Under the pieces are notes generated by a model. It worked only from the letters and a program-made list of their open reading frames with translations. It was not told where the DNA came from and did not search any database. The position numbers and the translations under genes were made by a program. A stretch of 64,000 nucleotides of DNA from Neoscytalidium dimidiatum (lineage: Eukaryota > Ascomycota > Dothideomycetes > Botryosphaeriales > Botryosphaeriaceae), in the NCBI GenBank assembly GCA_037367355.1, contig CM074702.1, forward strand, positions 1,488,001 to 1,552,000, given 5' to 3'. Below are positions 22,431 through 34,914 of this stretch, one piece after another; position 1 is the first letter of the stretch; every line of letters starts with the position of its first letter.

Positions 22431-22943
22431 AGTACTTGGTTCCATTAGATTGGATGGCGTTTAAGATGGGCTCCGGTGCAGATACCAGGTTTACGGCCTA
22501 AGGACTTCTTTATATACTTCCTTGTAATTATTCCTATCCAACACTTATTTCTTGAGTTCTGAATTTGTTCGCAATTCAGTGCAAGTACTGACGATAGGAG
22601 CGAGAAAATCATCCGACGACTACATGCGGATGATTGCTTCAATCGCCCATGGGCTGGGCAGTGCGTCACTGAAACGCCACCAGGACCACGTTACTGTGAA
22701 ATTAAGGCTGGACTTTTGTTGCCACATACCCAGCGTTCACCTGTCTGAGTTCTTGATTGGTCCAGGTTGGTGTTGCTGTTTCGGGTAGGTCACGTGGGCG
22801 CGCTAATAGGGCTTAGCGAGGCGGCATCGCACTGCGGGTCTTCGCACGCCAATTTCGCGACGACCGACGACAGCAGCAGCAGCAGCGACGACCCAACGTA
22901 GCCAACCGACACCCTTTCGACCAACCCCCAAACTTCAGTCAAA
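22431..22943. other. intergenic region with eS21 promoter
   Basis: Contains the 3' UTR of the hydrolase-phosphatase and the promoter and leader of the ribosomal gene, including a CACGTG site at 22791. The leader ends in a run of CAG triplets (about 22870-22885). No gene seen. Confidence 0.7.
22791..22796. promoter_or_regulatory. CACGTG E-box upstream of eS21
   Basis: A palindromic CACGTG lies 153 bp before the ribosomal protein start. Cbf1-type bHLH factors bind this site and are known ribosomal-protein regulators in some yeasts; its use here is inference. Confidence 0.35.
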
Positions 22944-23297
22944 ATGGAGAACGAACGCGGCGAGCTCGTCGACCTGTGAGTCGTTCCCTCACGCAGCGAC
23001 GGCCCCTAGGCCGCAATCCCACGGTCGGAGACCCTAGAAACTAATAATTTCTCTTCCTCTCCGCGCAGTTACGTCCCCCGCAAGTGCTCGGCCACCAACC
23101 GCATCATCAAGGCCAAGGACCACGCTTCTGTCCAGATCTCCATCGGCAAGGTCGACGAGAACGGCCGCTACACCGGCGAGAACCAGACCTACGCCCTCTC
23201 CGGCTTCGTCCGCGCCATGGGCGAGAGCGACGATTCCATCAACCGTCTGGCCCAGCGTGACGGCTTCCTCAAGAACGTCTGGAGCGCCAGCCGGTAA
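22944..23297 (+). CDS. RPS21: 40S ribosomal protein eS21
   Basis: Component of the small ribosomal subunit needed for 18S rRNA maturation and translation. Exons 22944-22975 and 23069-23297 (93-bp intron interrupting codon 11) give 86 aa, the normal length for the family. The product begins [20 protein letters not shown] and ends [11 protein letters not shown], closely following yeast Rps21 throughout ([40 protein letters not shown]). Codons end almost only in C or G, as expected for a highly expressed gene. The stop codon TAA overlaps GTAAGC, a donor-like sequence, so an alternative 3' splice is formally possible, but the family ends exactly here. Confidence 0.97.
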
Positions 23298-24538
23298 GCG
23301 CTGAGGGGTAAGATGAAGAGGGTTTCATTGGGAAATGGTACGTGAACAAAAAACCCCCCCCCCCCCCCTTGGAGTAATCCGCCTGTGGAAAGGCTTGTCT
23401 GGATCACGCCAAACATGGAACCGACAATACCTAGAGGCGGTGAGAGGAGCTGAGGAGCTAATTTGGTTTACACAGGCAATGCTCTTTCTTCGGTGCAAAA
23501 CGGGTTTCGGGGATTCGGTAGCGTTGGCTGCATGCCAATGAGGGGCTTTTTCACGCGAAGAAAAGAGCTTCTGCGCTGTAGTTAGGGGAAAAAAGCTTCA
23601 GCGCGCCTCACGACTTTATTGAACGATCTCAGTGATCCGGCAGCGACGAGACCCGGAAAAGTAATCAAAAAGAGATTCCTCACGCCAATATTTCTTATTT
23701 TCTGCCATGACCGCCGATCTCAGTGCCACGTCCGCTCCTTACTCACGCCATCGAAATCACGGTCCCCCTTCTCACTTGCCGTTCTATGCTCCCACGCCCC
23801 ACCCAGAAGAGAATCCATGTCTTGATAGCGTGCGCCGGCGGATCAAGGCTTCCACATTTGGGCCTCCGTGGTATGGTTAACTGCGGTTAGCCTGCTGCTG
23901 TCGAGCCCCCGTGAATGTGGAGGTAGAGTGAAACAAAGCGCCGCAGATCAATCTCCGCCTTTTGAAGAGCTGCCATGGCTGAAGCATGCTTGTGTAGCAC
24001 AGATACGGGCAGGACATTCTTATGTGGCAGCCACAGACGCAATGGCTCGAGTCCCAGCTCGCACATGCTGGGGGCTGACTCGAGATGAGTATATTTAGGT
24101 TTGTTCGAGCCAGAATTTCAGAATGGCAAGCATGGATTCTTATCTCTCTTTGAACACGATCTCGGTCGAGCCCTGGACATGTTAGGATCTGGATGGCGGC
24201 CCTTTTTTTTTCCTTTAATCCTCGCGAACGGCAGATGAGCCACATGCACGTCATGCTAGCGCGATCCATACAGCTCATTTCCTTGAGTCGCGAAAACAAA
24301 GCAGACCGACCACGCGTGAAGCTGACGATCCATGAGGCTGAATCAGATCCCCTTGGCAGGAGATTTCCGAGTATCACGCAAGATGCATCATCCCCGTTTC
24401 TGGATGGTTCAATGTCACGGGTGCTATCTTTTCAACGCGTTCGATCATTCCATTTCCGTTTTTCTTTTTTTTTTTTCTCTGATTCAACAAAATTTCTACC
24501 ACCATACCGACCACTCCAATCTCCCCCGCATCCCAAGC
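23298..24538. other. intergenic region between convergent genes
   Basis: Holds the 3' ends of eS21 (+) and the polygalacturonase (-). A homopolymer run of six A and fifteen C (23348-23368) follows eS21. Poly-T runs are at 24203-24211 and 24467-24478. No gene supported. Confidence 0.65.
23354..23368. repeat. poly-C tract of 15
   Basis: Fifteen consecutive C residues preceded by A-rich sequence, 57 bp after the eS21 stop, in its likely 3' UTR or just beyond. Confidence 0.9.
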
Positions 24539-26022
24539 TTACGACGCAGGCGCCGAGCAGTTCACGGACAAGGACGCCTCGTCGATGTTGTCACAGGTGA
24601 AGAGGTTAGTGCCGGAGGGGCTGACGACATCGATGTTCTCGATGGTGATGTTGCTGCAGACGGAGGGGCTGGAGCAGACGAGGTAGCCGACGAGCGGGTC
24701 GTACTTCTTGGAGGTGGTGCCCTCGAAGTTGGTGACGAGGACGTTGGAGATGGTGAGGTTGGAGGGGTACTGGTTGCAGAGGGTGAGGTTCTTCTGGCCG
24801 TAGCACTGGGTGATCTCGACGGCGTAGTCGACGTTGGAGACGGTCATGGTGTCGTAGGTGATGTTGTTGACGCGGCCGAGGCCGCCGCCGCCCTGCAGGT
24901 CGCCGGACAGGGCGGCCGGGGCGCCGGGCCAGACCTTGATGCGGGCGCCGTCGCTGGCGTCGGACATGCTGACGTTGTAGACGTAGACGTTCTCGACGAT
25001 GTCGACCTCGCCGGCGTACTGGCCCAGCGAGCCGACCGAGATGCCGTGGCTGCCGTTGCACCACAGGTTCTGCACGACGATCTCGGTGCTGTTGGGCTTG
25101 AAGGACACGCAGTCGTCGCCGTTGTTGATGTGCGAGTCCTGGATCACGATGTTGCTGCTGCGGTACGTGTCCCAGCCGTCCGTGTTCTTGGCCGGGTTCT
25201 TGGACGTCGAGGCGCCGGTGATGTCGATGTTGGAGAAGACGACGTCGCTGCTGTTGGCCACCAGGTTGTACCACTGCGGGCTGTAGCGCAGCTTGAGGTC
25301 GCTGATCGAGCCGCCCTTGAGCCCGATGGTGCCGAAGAGGATCGGCCGCAGGATGTAGATGTCCTCGGCATAGAGATCGTACCACACTTGGCCGTTGCCG
25401 TCCAGCGTGCCGCCACCGTACACGTTCACGTCCTCGCCGCCCAGCTGGAAGAAGGTGGTGGCGTTCTGGAAGACCTGCTTGAAGGAGTTGGCTTGCCAGT
25501 AGTCGGTGTCGTTGGTGAATTGGACGGTGCCTTCGATCACTGAGAAGCGATTGGTCAGATTCGATGTACATTCTTTGACGGTGGGAGTCGCCATTGGCTG
25601 GGGTTTTTTTTGTTTTGTTTTTTTTTTTTTTGGGAGGTGCCCCTCTTTCCTGTTCCTGAATCTGTTTGCTCGGGTTTCAGGGGAACGTCAAACTCACCCC
25701 AATCAACGTGCTTGAGAAAGGTCAGATCCAGCGCTGTTCCAACGGTGTAGGTCGTGTTCGCTGAGAGGACTACGCTCCCACCGGGACTGCAGCTCTGGAA
25801 GGCCTCGAGAATGGCGGGACCGTCATCCGAGCCGTCACCGGATGCGGGAACGACACAGGTCTTGTTGCGCGGGAGCGAGGTCGGCAAGGGCCTGTAGGCG
25901 GGGTGCGGCCCTACAGAGACGTGGGCACGCTTTGCATGGTGCTGGGCGTCGTGGCTCGTCGGAGAGGCCAGGGACGCGGCGGCATTGAGGAGCAGGGCGG
26001 CAGCAGCTCCGGCAAGAAACAT
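24539..26022 (-). CDS. secreted GH28 exo-polygalacturonase
   Basis: A secreted pectin-degrading glycoside hydrolase of family 28; the sequence resembles the exo-acting group more than endo-polygalacturonases. Exon 1 is 26022-25698, exon 2 25539-24539, total 441 aa. A signal peptide ([20 protein letters not shown]) starts it. Family motifs occur in order: NTDGWD (about 228), DDCVSF (about 250), [11 protein letters not shown] (about 272) and ARIKVWPG (about 307), supplying the catalytic Asp residues and the His and Arg-Lys substrate contacts. Many NxS/T sites fit secretion. I place the acceptor after CTGACCAATCGCTTCTCAG because it joins DW to [15 protein letters not shown] in phase with a good branch site; the intron is 158 bp and includes a long A/T tract. 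Exon 2 uses almost only C/G-ending codons, leaving long open frames antisense to it. Confidence 0.93.
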
Positions 26023-26095
26023 GTTGGGCGACAGTTGCAAAGGAGTGGCGAGGTGTCGTGCGGGTCAAGCAGTGGGTGTGCGGCATGGGCGGCAA

Positions 26096-26101
26096 TATAT
26101 A
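26096..26101 (-). promoter_or_regulatory. TATA-like element of polygalacturonase
   Basis: TATATA lies 74 bp upstream of the ATG of the minus-strand polygalacturonase gene, a plausible core-promoter position for an inducible secreted enzyme. Confidence 0.4.
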
Positions 26102-29100
26102 CACGCACGGAGGAAGGCGTCCATAATCACATCCAGTGCGCTGGTTTATCCGTGTATGTGCTTGCTTGACGGGATGGATGGTGCGCGAAGGGGGGTAGGG
26201 AAAATCATCAAAGCTATTTTGCGGCGTCATGGAAAATGTCAGGACCCCTGGCGCCGGCAGATGGAAAGGCGCAAAGCATTGTTCGATACGGCTTCGGGGC
26301 GGTTAAACTGCAACGAGTAAGGCGGGCGGAGCTGTGCTCCAACGAGCGCCGCCGCCTCTCCGCAATGGCGCAGTCGTCTCCGCATTTTGCTTCGCTGAAG
26401 GGTGCCGTGGGCCGGCGTGGCGGGGCGGGCGATTGGTGGACAATATCTTCTCCGCAGAATTACCCCAGAGCGCCAGCCGTCGCCGCGCGCGGTGGACTCG
26501 TGCACGAAGGAAGACAGCCAAGCAGGCGCAGATGGGCCAAGTATGGGGAGCGAGCGGGCGTCCGGAGGCTTAACGAAACGTCCGGACGGGAAACGAGCTC
26601 TTGTTTCTCGCTCTCGCACGGGCGTTTGCGGTGGTTGCGCGAGTCGTAGGCGCAATCTTGGTCTCATGTAGGGAAACGAGATGGAAAAGGAGGATAGGCC
26701 CTGCTGCCGCAGCATCCGGGCGTGGACGCGGTGTTTCAAGTGCCGCAAGTGATGAACAAGCCCTGTCAAGGCCAGACAAGCGGACGCCCACCGTTTCGGC
26801 CCCGTCGCGGCGTCTTCTTGCGCGTTGCTTGTTCTCTGTTGCGTTAGTCAGCAGCCCGCGCACAGCAGAGCCGAGGGAGAGGTAGCTCGCGGAGCTTTCT
26901 CTTGGAGGGAGGAGTAGCCGAGTAGTCCTTGGAGGCGAAGGCAGGGGAGGGCTAGCGCTGCTTCTGGGCGCTGGTTGTGTAACTCTCGCATGTACTGTAC
27001 ATACACATACATATGTGCCGTGCCGTCCCTCACCTCGTCACATTGCAGCTCGCGTTGCCCATGTGCGTCCGCACTCGTCTTTCCCGTCCAGCAGGGCCGA
27101 CTCGCGGCGCGATTGGCTTTACAATCGCCGCGGAGGTGACCCGAGCACCTGGTTGGCGGCTGCGCACGCGCTTGCGCATAACTAGCCGCGCTTCGCGCGT
27201 GCTCTGAGTCTTCTCCAGTCCAATCCCACTACCTTGTCTGCGGGACAGCTTAAAATCCACCTGCTTTGGTCCTCGGTCCGTCTCTCAGCCGTTGCTCTGC
27301 GCCGTCCGAGCTACCACCCCGACCACAACTTTTTCAACGCCCACGCTCGCTCCTTCCTTGCAGACATAGGCGCGCGTTTGGCGGCTGATTCTCATCATTC
27401 ACTTCCTGTTCTTGCCGCCCGCAGTGTTCCTGCTCCGTGTACACCACTGCATACAACTGCTGGCCCAGCAACCGTCACCCTGCCAGCCAGTAGTCGCTTG
27501 CATTCGCAGGCCAGGGGCGGCGCCTATCCTGCTCCCACCCATCACCCAACCAACCACCCGAGCACAAACTCAGTGATCTTCTGCGCGCCAACGCTGTGTA
27601 ATATCCAAATGTTCGTTTTCCTCCACTTCCGCGTTGCTTGGCAAAACCAGCAATTCGTCATATGTCTTGAATGAGGTAACGAGGCAGCCTGTTAGTTAGG
27701 CCTGTTGCCTTTTCCGGCAGCTTGGGCCCGAAACACCACATGATCTCAAAACGGCAGGATGGGCACCTGGTGTCGGAAGGAGGCAATCTGTATGGGTAGG
27801 TGGGATGGCATCTGATTAGTGATGCTTTGCCACACCCGGCACGTCTGCACAAACATGGCATCTGTGCTGACAATCTCGACAAGGACACGCCTGGACACTA
27901 TCTGCTTGATCTAGCCATAGAGGACACCGCCGATTTTGCGAGGCTCAGAACTTCGTCATGGACTTTCCAACAGCGTTTCTTGCAGAGCGACCATCCGTCA
28001 CACTACATACACATCCCCCACGTCGACAAGCGAAAAGAGGGTACAGGGTTCCAATAAACCATGATCAGAGGAAGGGATCACTTAATCCAGCCAAGCCGTA
28101 GAACAAATTGTGGTCAGTATCGCCGTGTCGCAGTCGAAGCAGCTTTCGACCCCGCGAAACCTCCCCTTGAACTTTACAGAAACGCACGTCCAGTCCAGAT
28201 TGCTGAACTTGTCATTGCTGGACGCAATCTGTATTGTAATTTCGCTTCACACGGCGGTCTATGATGCGGTAATCATGACACTGTTCCTGAATTAGCGTAG
28301 TTAAGGAAGTTTTGCTGGGATCTCCAGCCCACACGAATCTTCTGTCAAATGCGATGTCCTCTACCAGACATAATGGAAGTAAAAGTCAACTTGAGCCCTT
28401 GCGTATGTGGCTCGTCTCGGCTCCCCCCTCCCTGCCCGCCCCGGCTGCATGTATCGAATTCACGATGGCTCCCTAATTCACTTCTCATACTTAATCTGGA
28501 CGTGGTGTCCTGTAAGATTTAATTAGACAAGAGTGGTCTACAGTGGATAATTATGAAGAAGATTGCTCGCCCAGTGGACGCAACGTGCAAGTTCATGCGA
28601 TACTTATCATAGCAAAAGCGCTCTCGGAGAATTCACCAGAAGAGACTTAACCATCAGGATAATATTCATCTTCTCTATTCTGCCAGTCATAGCCACAATG
28701 ATCTCACTCCACCCAAACCTGATGCAAACCGCCTTCTATAATCACGGCGGGGCTAGCCACGCCTTTGCAGCTTGCTGCCTCGGCTAATGACCAAACCCCT
28801 GACTGCATTGGAGCCCCCTAGCCTCGAATCAGGCTCAAGGGATGAAACATTGACTCAGCCAGAAATTTTTTACTATTTCCAGATCTCCCACCTTACGAGT
28901 TCCAGGACAAGGAGCATTATTCATGGTATCAGTGTTCTTCTCTTTTAGTACGAGGGGGCATATTTGTAACAAAGAAGAACTACTCTCAATCATAACAAGG
29001 AGGTGCGTATCTATCACACATCTTTGCTAATCTTTTTGGGCTTCCGGTACTTTCAAGCTGTCGTCCGAGATCCGCAGACGCACTAGGGCTCACCTCCACC

Positions 29101-29915
29101 TCCAGCTCGTCTTGTCACAAATTCCAGAATTCTGGTCTACGTCGGTGCGCGCAGGTGAACAGCTTCGTAGATTCAGGCAGTTCTGGAGCCCTTGGACCCT
29201 TAGTTGGACACGGCTGCCTACATCTGCCCGCACAAGGGTTGCGAATGAAATTTTGACGATGTCTGCAATGAGGAACCTCGCATCTACCAGCACATCCCGT
29301 GATGGCCTTCTCATTGGACAGCTGTAAGTACCCCGAGCGCTTGTATTCGAAGACTCCCTCGCCTCGGAAGGATGCATGCATCGTTTTACCAGAAAGTCGC
29401 GTAACGGCGGGCTACATATTCGCTTACTTCAAATTTTGAGCCACAACTTGTCCTCAAAAAGAAAAAAGAAAGCTAAAAATATAAAAGTCACAGCAGATGA
29501 CGCAGATAGCAGCGGTACGATGTCACTTCGTGTTGCCTCTAGAGAGCCCTCGAGAGATATAATACAGCCTACTTCGGGAGGACGAGGAAAGAGCGTCAAT
29601 TCGTTAGAGAGGGGAGAGCTCACCGAAACTCATCTGGGTCGCTTTTACAGCTCATGTGCTGGTGCAACACGTAGAGAGAGCCTACCATGTTTCGATGATC
29701 TGAAACGACCATCTTCAAATTTTATTATGCTAATCGTTATAACCCAAACTCTGTAATGCTACTACCAGTCCCCTGCTTATCTGTCCCTTCCAAACTCTTA
29801 ATGATCGACGTGATCGGGCTACCACCCAGCCTTATCTTGTATAATACTTATTTCCTAGGGTCTTCTCAGATCCTCCCCCCAATTATTCAAAATGAAGAGA
29901 AACGAAAATTTGACA

Positions 29916-30347
29916 TCATGATGAATGCCAGTGGATTGCGAATGCTTCTGTCAGCTGTGCTAGCTCTTCTACGCAAGCAATAGAATCCGGTAAACCTCTG
30001 CGTACTACAGGTATACGAATAACAAAATAAACAGTCCTTCTATAGAATACATTCTCCGTCACATTTTGCGCACAATAACTTTCTATAACCTCCATTTCTT
30101 CTAGCCACAGCTTCCTACACTTTCCAGCCTCCCGGATGAGATCAATGGGAGCACAAAGAGGACCTGCGTCCAGTGTGAACGCATTGCAATCTAGGTCGCG
30201 TTTTCTGTGCCGGGCAACGCGCCGGAGGGAGAACGGTCGTGCATATTGCTGCATCTGATGCGCGACGGGCAGCTTGGCATCTACCAAGAATCCACCCTGA
30301 ACCCCTTCAATGACGGCAAAGAAGAGACATATCTCACATAAAATCAA
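29916..30347 (-). CDS. weak candidate exon with a transmembrane-like segment
   Basis: A 143-codon minus-strand frame without its own early ATG. The open frame extends slightly further upstream, reading SHAIALTIGLILCEICLFF before AVIEGVQGG, which looks like a membrane helix. A CTAAC followed by CCAAG lies just before this extension (about 30395-30410), so this could be the last exon of a gene whose first part I cannot find. The rest (LREAGK-like basic and Cys residues) shows no known motif. It may also be chance or a gene relic. Confidence 0.2.
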   Translation of the reverse strand: MILCEICLFFAVIEGVQGGFLVDAKLPVAHQMQQYARPFSLRRVARHRKRDLDCNAFTLDAGPLCAPIDLIREAGKCRKLWLEEMEVIESYCAQNVTENVFYRRTVYFVIRIPVVRRGLPDSIACVEELAQLTEAFAIHWHSS

Positions 30348-31884
30348 GCCGATAGTAAGCGCAATGGCGTGAGACTCATTCCAGCCTTGGCGGAATCACG
30401 CTCCGACTGTTAGCGGCTCTGGCGCGTCCGCGTGAAAGTTGTCCCGTGCATATGCAGGCGTGGAAGTTGTGCAACTCTCAAATATCAGCTTCCGGCTCAC
30501 TCGAACGTCTGAGCCACTTGAATTTTGCGCTCAACGTTCGGCGGACAGTCCTTTACAAGACCCGGTGCGCAATGACAATATCACTCTCACTTATGGTGTC
30601 TTCAAGTCTTTAAAGAGAATCTATGATAGGACAGCAACATGGATAAAGTTGGATTCCGCAGCACCTCGTTGGCGATTTTGTCTTTCTTCAATTTAGGCAT
30701 CTTCTCATGAGCGTTTGATTTTCTTTCCTCGGTTCTGCATTACACTGTCGCATTTTTCCTGTCCCTCCTTGCACAGCATTTGCTGTGTCACACCTAACGT
30801 CTTTCACGGCACTGCGGTCCGCAATATGAACGACAATGGCGGAACATGACACCGCAGATGCCGATCATGAAAATTCGTATGGTTATCAACACAGCCGTAG
30901 ATGTCCTTGAGTCTGCTATGGCAAGGCTGGGAAAAAGTTTCTGTAACTCACTGAAGATGTCACAAGCAGCTCATCGCGAGACCATTCGTGAAAAGACGCA
31001 GGGAACGAGCGACGTACGCATATGTGATCATGCGCGGGGAATGGAAGGCAAAACAGCAAAGACCAAAATCCTTGAACGCCTGTCACGCAGGGTTGATCAT
31101 AACCTATTCCATCCTAAGAAGCAGCTTCTGAAGCACTTCATGAGGTACGGTGAAGGCGGGACAGAGTGGTACGAGCCATCATAAGTCACTCATGGTGATT
31201 TACCATGTATGGCAACCGTGCTTAAATATCAGAAAAATTTTTCTGCTACCAAAGAGCCAACTCGAAATCCAGTCAAGGGAAAGCAAAGTAGAAACGTGTC
31301 GCAGGCTCTTACTCAGGGACTATGAAGGCCTGCAAATAAATAGGTTGGTCATCTGAAAAGTACGAGAGCGAGCTGGGATGCAGACCCAAAGTTCCGATGG
31401 AGATCTCAGTTTGACATGCAGCGAGCGAAAACATATCAAGTTCACAAAACACAACATTCCATAACACTAAGAGTTTATACCAACTCGCTCGACTTATAGA
31501 AGGGCCCCGGCCTGAAAGATCGTATTGAAAGGAGATACTAAATGTGCTGGGGCGGCAAGGGGCAGGAAAGTACGTCGGACAGCTCCGACTGCGAAAGCAG
31601 AAAACGGGGGGAGAAATCTGCAAGGACAGTGGTTGGTTGCCTTCTTCATATCTTGTTTTCTCTTTTCATTTGCCTGCTGCGAGCTGACAATCCGGGTTAC
31701 GTGTGTAAGGACTGAACCGAGTTGTGAAATCATAACGCAGGGCCTGAAACGAGTGAACCGGGAAAAATAGAGTTACGACAACATATGATTGCAGACGAAG
31801 AAACAATTAATTCGATCGTTGCGAGGTAAGGCAGGCAAATCCACAATAGAGCTAATTTCCTGTAGGTAATGCATCATTCGCCTC

Positions 31885-33677
31885 CTACATCCTTGTCCCC
31901 TCAGCCTCGAAGAAGGTTATATGCGCCGACGGCGCCAAGTAGCCATCAGGGTCCACATCCAAGCCGCCGGGGTTGTTTGTGGGGGTCGAAGGATCATCTC
32001 CATCTGACAAGGATGGGCTCCTTAAAGGTGTTACGCCTAGCCCAGTGATACTGAGAGATTCGCTAGGATCACGGGCATGGGCAGGGGCGAAGATTATCGG
32101 ATCATCAGAAACAGTATTGAACGCCCAGCTTTGATCTTGGGTTGGGCTATGAGGAAATGACTGGCAATCGGCGAGGTCGACAGGTGAGAGGGCTGTTAAG
32201 CCAGCCTCGGAGTGCTGCATCTGCTGGATGGGAGTGGAGAGGGTCGACTGATGATGAGAAAAGCCGCTGCCTATTGGCAAGCCGTGCGGCAGGGCATGTG
32301 GCAGAATGTAAGAACGATGCGGCTCCCTGCGGACATGTTCTAGCATGTACTGGGAAGAGCAAGGTCTAGCCTCAGGGTTTGGCGGCCTTTCGGGAGAAAG
32401 GCTTAGGCCGCTCTCGAAGAGTTCTTTCTCTGTTCTGCGCTGCTGTTGCGCTTGGCTCTGTCGGGCCGACCGACGGGCTGCATGGCCGCCTTTCGAGCCG
32501 GCGGCTTGTCGCTGAGCTGTTGGGGGTTGCTGAGGCTGGTTATGGGAGTGCTTTGCCCCGCGCTTGTTCTGACCTTTGTTCCGATAGCGAGTCGTCGACT
32601 TGACTCCTTGCCTTACGGCGTCCTCGGTCAGGCGCCACATGTTACCCTTCTTCGAGTCCTCCCCCGGGGGCAGTTCGACCTTTTCGAAAGCCTACAGCGC
32701 TTTCGGTTAGCTGATCCGTCGCACAGTGAGAACAGGTGGGTATTCGGACTCACGCCATTCATGGACAGGTTGTGTCGGATGCTGTTCTTCCACCCACTCG
32801 TTTCCTTGTCGGTCTTCTCAGTGTTGCGTTTGAACCAGGTGTAGATGTCCCGCAGCACCAACATGTGTCCGGGAGTCTCCATAAGAGCTCTGTAGATGAG
32901 CTTTGAATAAGGCTCATCCCTCGTGGCATCGACTTCATCCAGTCCGTTACCCAGCCCTCTGCATTCACGGTTTGGCGTCTGAAGGAGCTCGAGCCTCGGA
33001 TGATATCCCGGAGAATCATGATAAGGTAGGCACCGCGAGACTGGAGTTGGGTAGACGCTCGTATCCATATCCTGACAATCATCTTGCGCGGAAAGGCCAC
33101 TAAAGGCGTCTTCCATTCGCGGCTCCGGCTCCTGATAGATGTGATCTGGTACGCAGAAGCTTTGCTGCGTCGCCGAGAACTCGTAGCCAGCTGGACAAAA
33201 GACATCGGAGAGGTTCCCCGGACTAATGCCTGACAAGGTCCGGGGACAGTTCGGATCGAACTCAGGTGAGCAGTACTGACCAAGGCATAAATCAGCGCAT
33301 GGCTGCTGGCTGGCCACGCGCGACTGTGAGGCACAGATGAAGGTGGCAGCTGGATCGGAGGAGTGCGAAGATGCAGCAATCTGGTAACCTGAGAAGTCGG
33401 CGGGCGGGCTCGGGAACTGGTAGCTCATATTGGAGAAGGCCGATGCCCCCGAGGCTGGGTCTTCAACCGCGTCGAAGAAGTGATCATGGCCCTCGAGTGT
33501 TTGCGGAGGGAAGAGCTCCTGCTTGGAGGGGATCAACAAGGCTGGCGATTGCATGGCTGAGGTGAAGGATTGGCGGCGGGCGGGAACAGGTGAGTGGAAG
33601 GAGCTGGGCGTATCAGTTCTAAAGGACATCTGAAATTTGGCGGGCCGGAGCGGGCAAGACGACGCCGTAATTGTCAT
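31885..33677 (-). CDS. forkhead transcription factor
   Basis: A 576-aa nuclear DNA-binding protein. Exons are 33677-32754 and 32691-31885; the 62-bp intron splits the DNA-binding domain after SIRHNLSMNG and the reading resumes AFEKVELPPGEDSKKGNMW. The forkhead domain lies at about residues 269-347: EPYSKLIYRALMETPGHMLV, then DIYTWFKRNTEKTD, WKNSIRHNLSMNG (recognition helix) and GNMWRLTEDAV, followed by a basic tail (TTRYRNKGQNKRG). The first 265 residues and the C-terminal half are Ser/Pro/Gln-rich and probably disordered regulatory regions. The open frame continues upstream of the chosen ATG without another ATG. Which fungal forkhead subgroup (cell-cycle Fkh/Sep1-like or other) cannot be settled by eye. 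Confidence 0.93.
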
Positions 33678-34914
33678 GATACGCTGTGTCTGAGTTGGAG
33701 GAGGCGCAGTCTTCTGTGCAGTCGGCGGACGCAGTTCCAACAGGCGACGGAGAGTGACACTAGACCTGTTGTGGCGTATGAGCAGATGGGCGGACAAGCG
33801 GTTGACAGATTCCAGAAAGAAAGTAAAGGGACGATCAGTGAGGCTTTCTATTGGAGTGAAAGAGCAGTATCATGCACCAGGCAGCTTTCTGCAAGAGCAA
33901 TGATCCGAGCGGCTGCCAGCACACAAAGCTGGCATCGGTAGTAGGCTGCTTGCGCAAACAAGGATGCAATCTAGCTAGCACGCCTTCCGCGCGGACGACC
34001 CTATTGTAAAGCCCAGGCAGCCAGGCAGCGGGACCTGCGCCGGGGGTCATGGCTAGGCGGTCCGCTGGACCCATTGGCTCAGCATGCTGGGGAGGCCGAA
34101 AGAGATGGCACACCGCCCGACGGATGCCTGCAGTGGAAGTCGTCGCGGCGCATGCCAGCATCCAACGCCTGAGTCCGCCTCGCATACAAGGCGACATGCA
34201 CGGCCCTTTCTGTCGCTTGGCATTCTAGAAGCCTTCCGCAGAACCTGGGCCCACTCCCTTCGCCGGCTATTTGAGTTCCCCCGTGCTGTACAACGTTCTG
34301 CCGGCTTCCTGATAGTTCTCCACCTGGCATAGCCAGCCTTCGCTCCCGTGCGTTACACGCCTCGTGTTGGGTTGTGGTTGGAGGTTGGTGCCTCTTCACC
34401 ACGTGCCCAACCGGTGGTCGACGCGGTTGCGGCCATTGTTTGGCTGTCAGTTGAGGCCCGTACCCCCCAAGTTGCGTGCAACAGGGAGTGCCCGCTTGAA
34501 CTCACAACCGCAAATTTAAGTGGAATCGCAAGCATGCATTAGCCAAACCTTGGGAATTCTGGCTTGTCAGATCATCCGCTATTCCCACAGCTTATGAGCT
34601 TCTCGCCGGCTCGACGGACACGAAGTCGCCATATGAGCATGTGACTTCCGACCCCAGATATGCTGAGCAAGCTGCAACGCACCTGATGAAGCTGAAGATC
34701 CATGAACACTAAGGCTACGAGCCAAAGATACCACAGACCAGGAAACGCCGAACCTTGCCGACGGGAACTTGTCCCAATCCGGACATGTTTCCACACTCCG
34801 ATAGGACCACGCTAGGGCAACGTCGTTGATGATTCTCGTGCACGCTTCCCGCGGAAATTCCCCGACCATTGGGCGAGCGTCCCGCGTCCACAAAGTCGAA
34901 ACGGGTCGAGGCGT
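33678..34914. other. intergenic region upstream of forkhead gene
   Basis: Promoter and leader of the forkhead gene, extending to the 3' end of cactin. Open frames on both strands are short and motif-free. No gene seen. Confidence 0.65.

Larger units (their letters stand above)
26023..31884. other. 5.9-kb gene-poor region
   Basis: Longest stretch here without a confident gene. About 26.2-27.6 kb is GC-rich with overlapping open frames on both strands and no motif; about 27.7-31.9 kb is closer to AT-GC balance with many stops. Two weak minus-strand candidates are listed or discussed separately: a frame with a membrane-like helix at 29916-30347 and a Cys-rich fragment at 27658-27888. A Ser/Thr-rich plus-strand start (29259-29324, ending in CTGTAAGTA) resembles a first exon but nothing convincing follows. 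I see no transposon open frames or long terminal repeats. Confidence 0.5.

Noticed and set aside
24332..25543. 403-codon plus-strand open frame rich in Val, Gly, Asp and Ala
   Set aside because: It lies exactly antisense to the GH28 polygalacturonase, has a monotonous composition, and is explained by the C/G-ending codons of the real gene.
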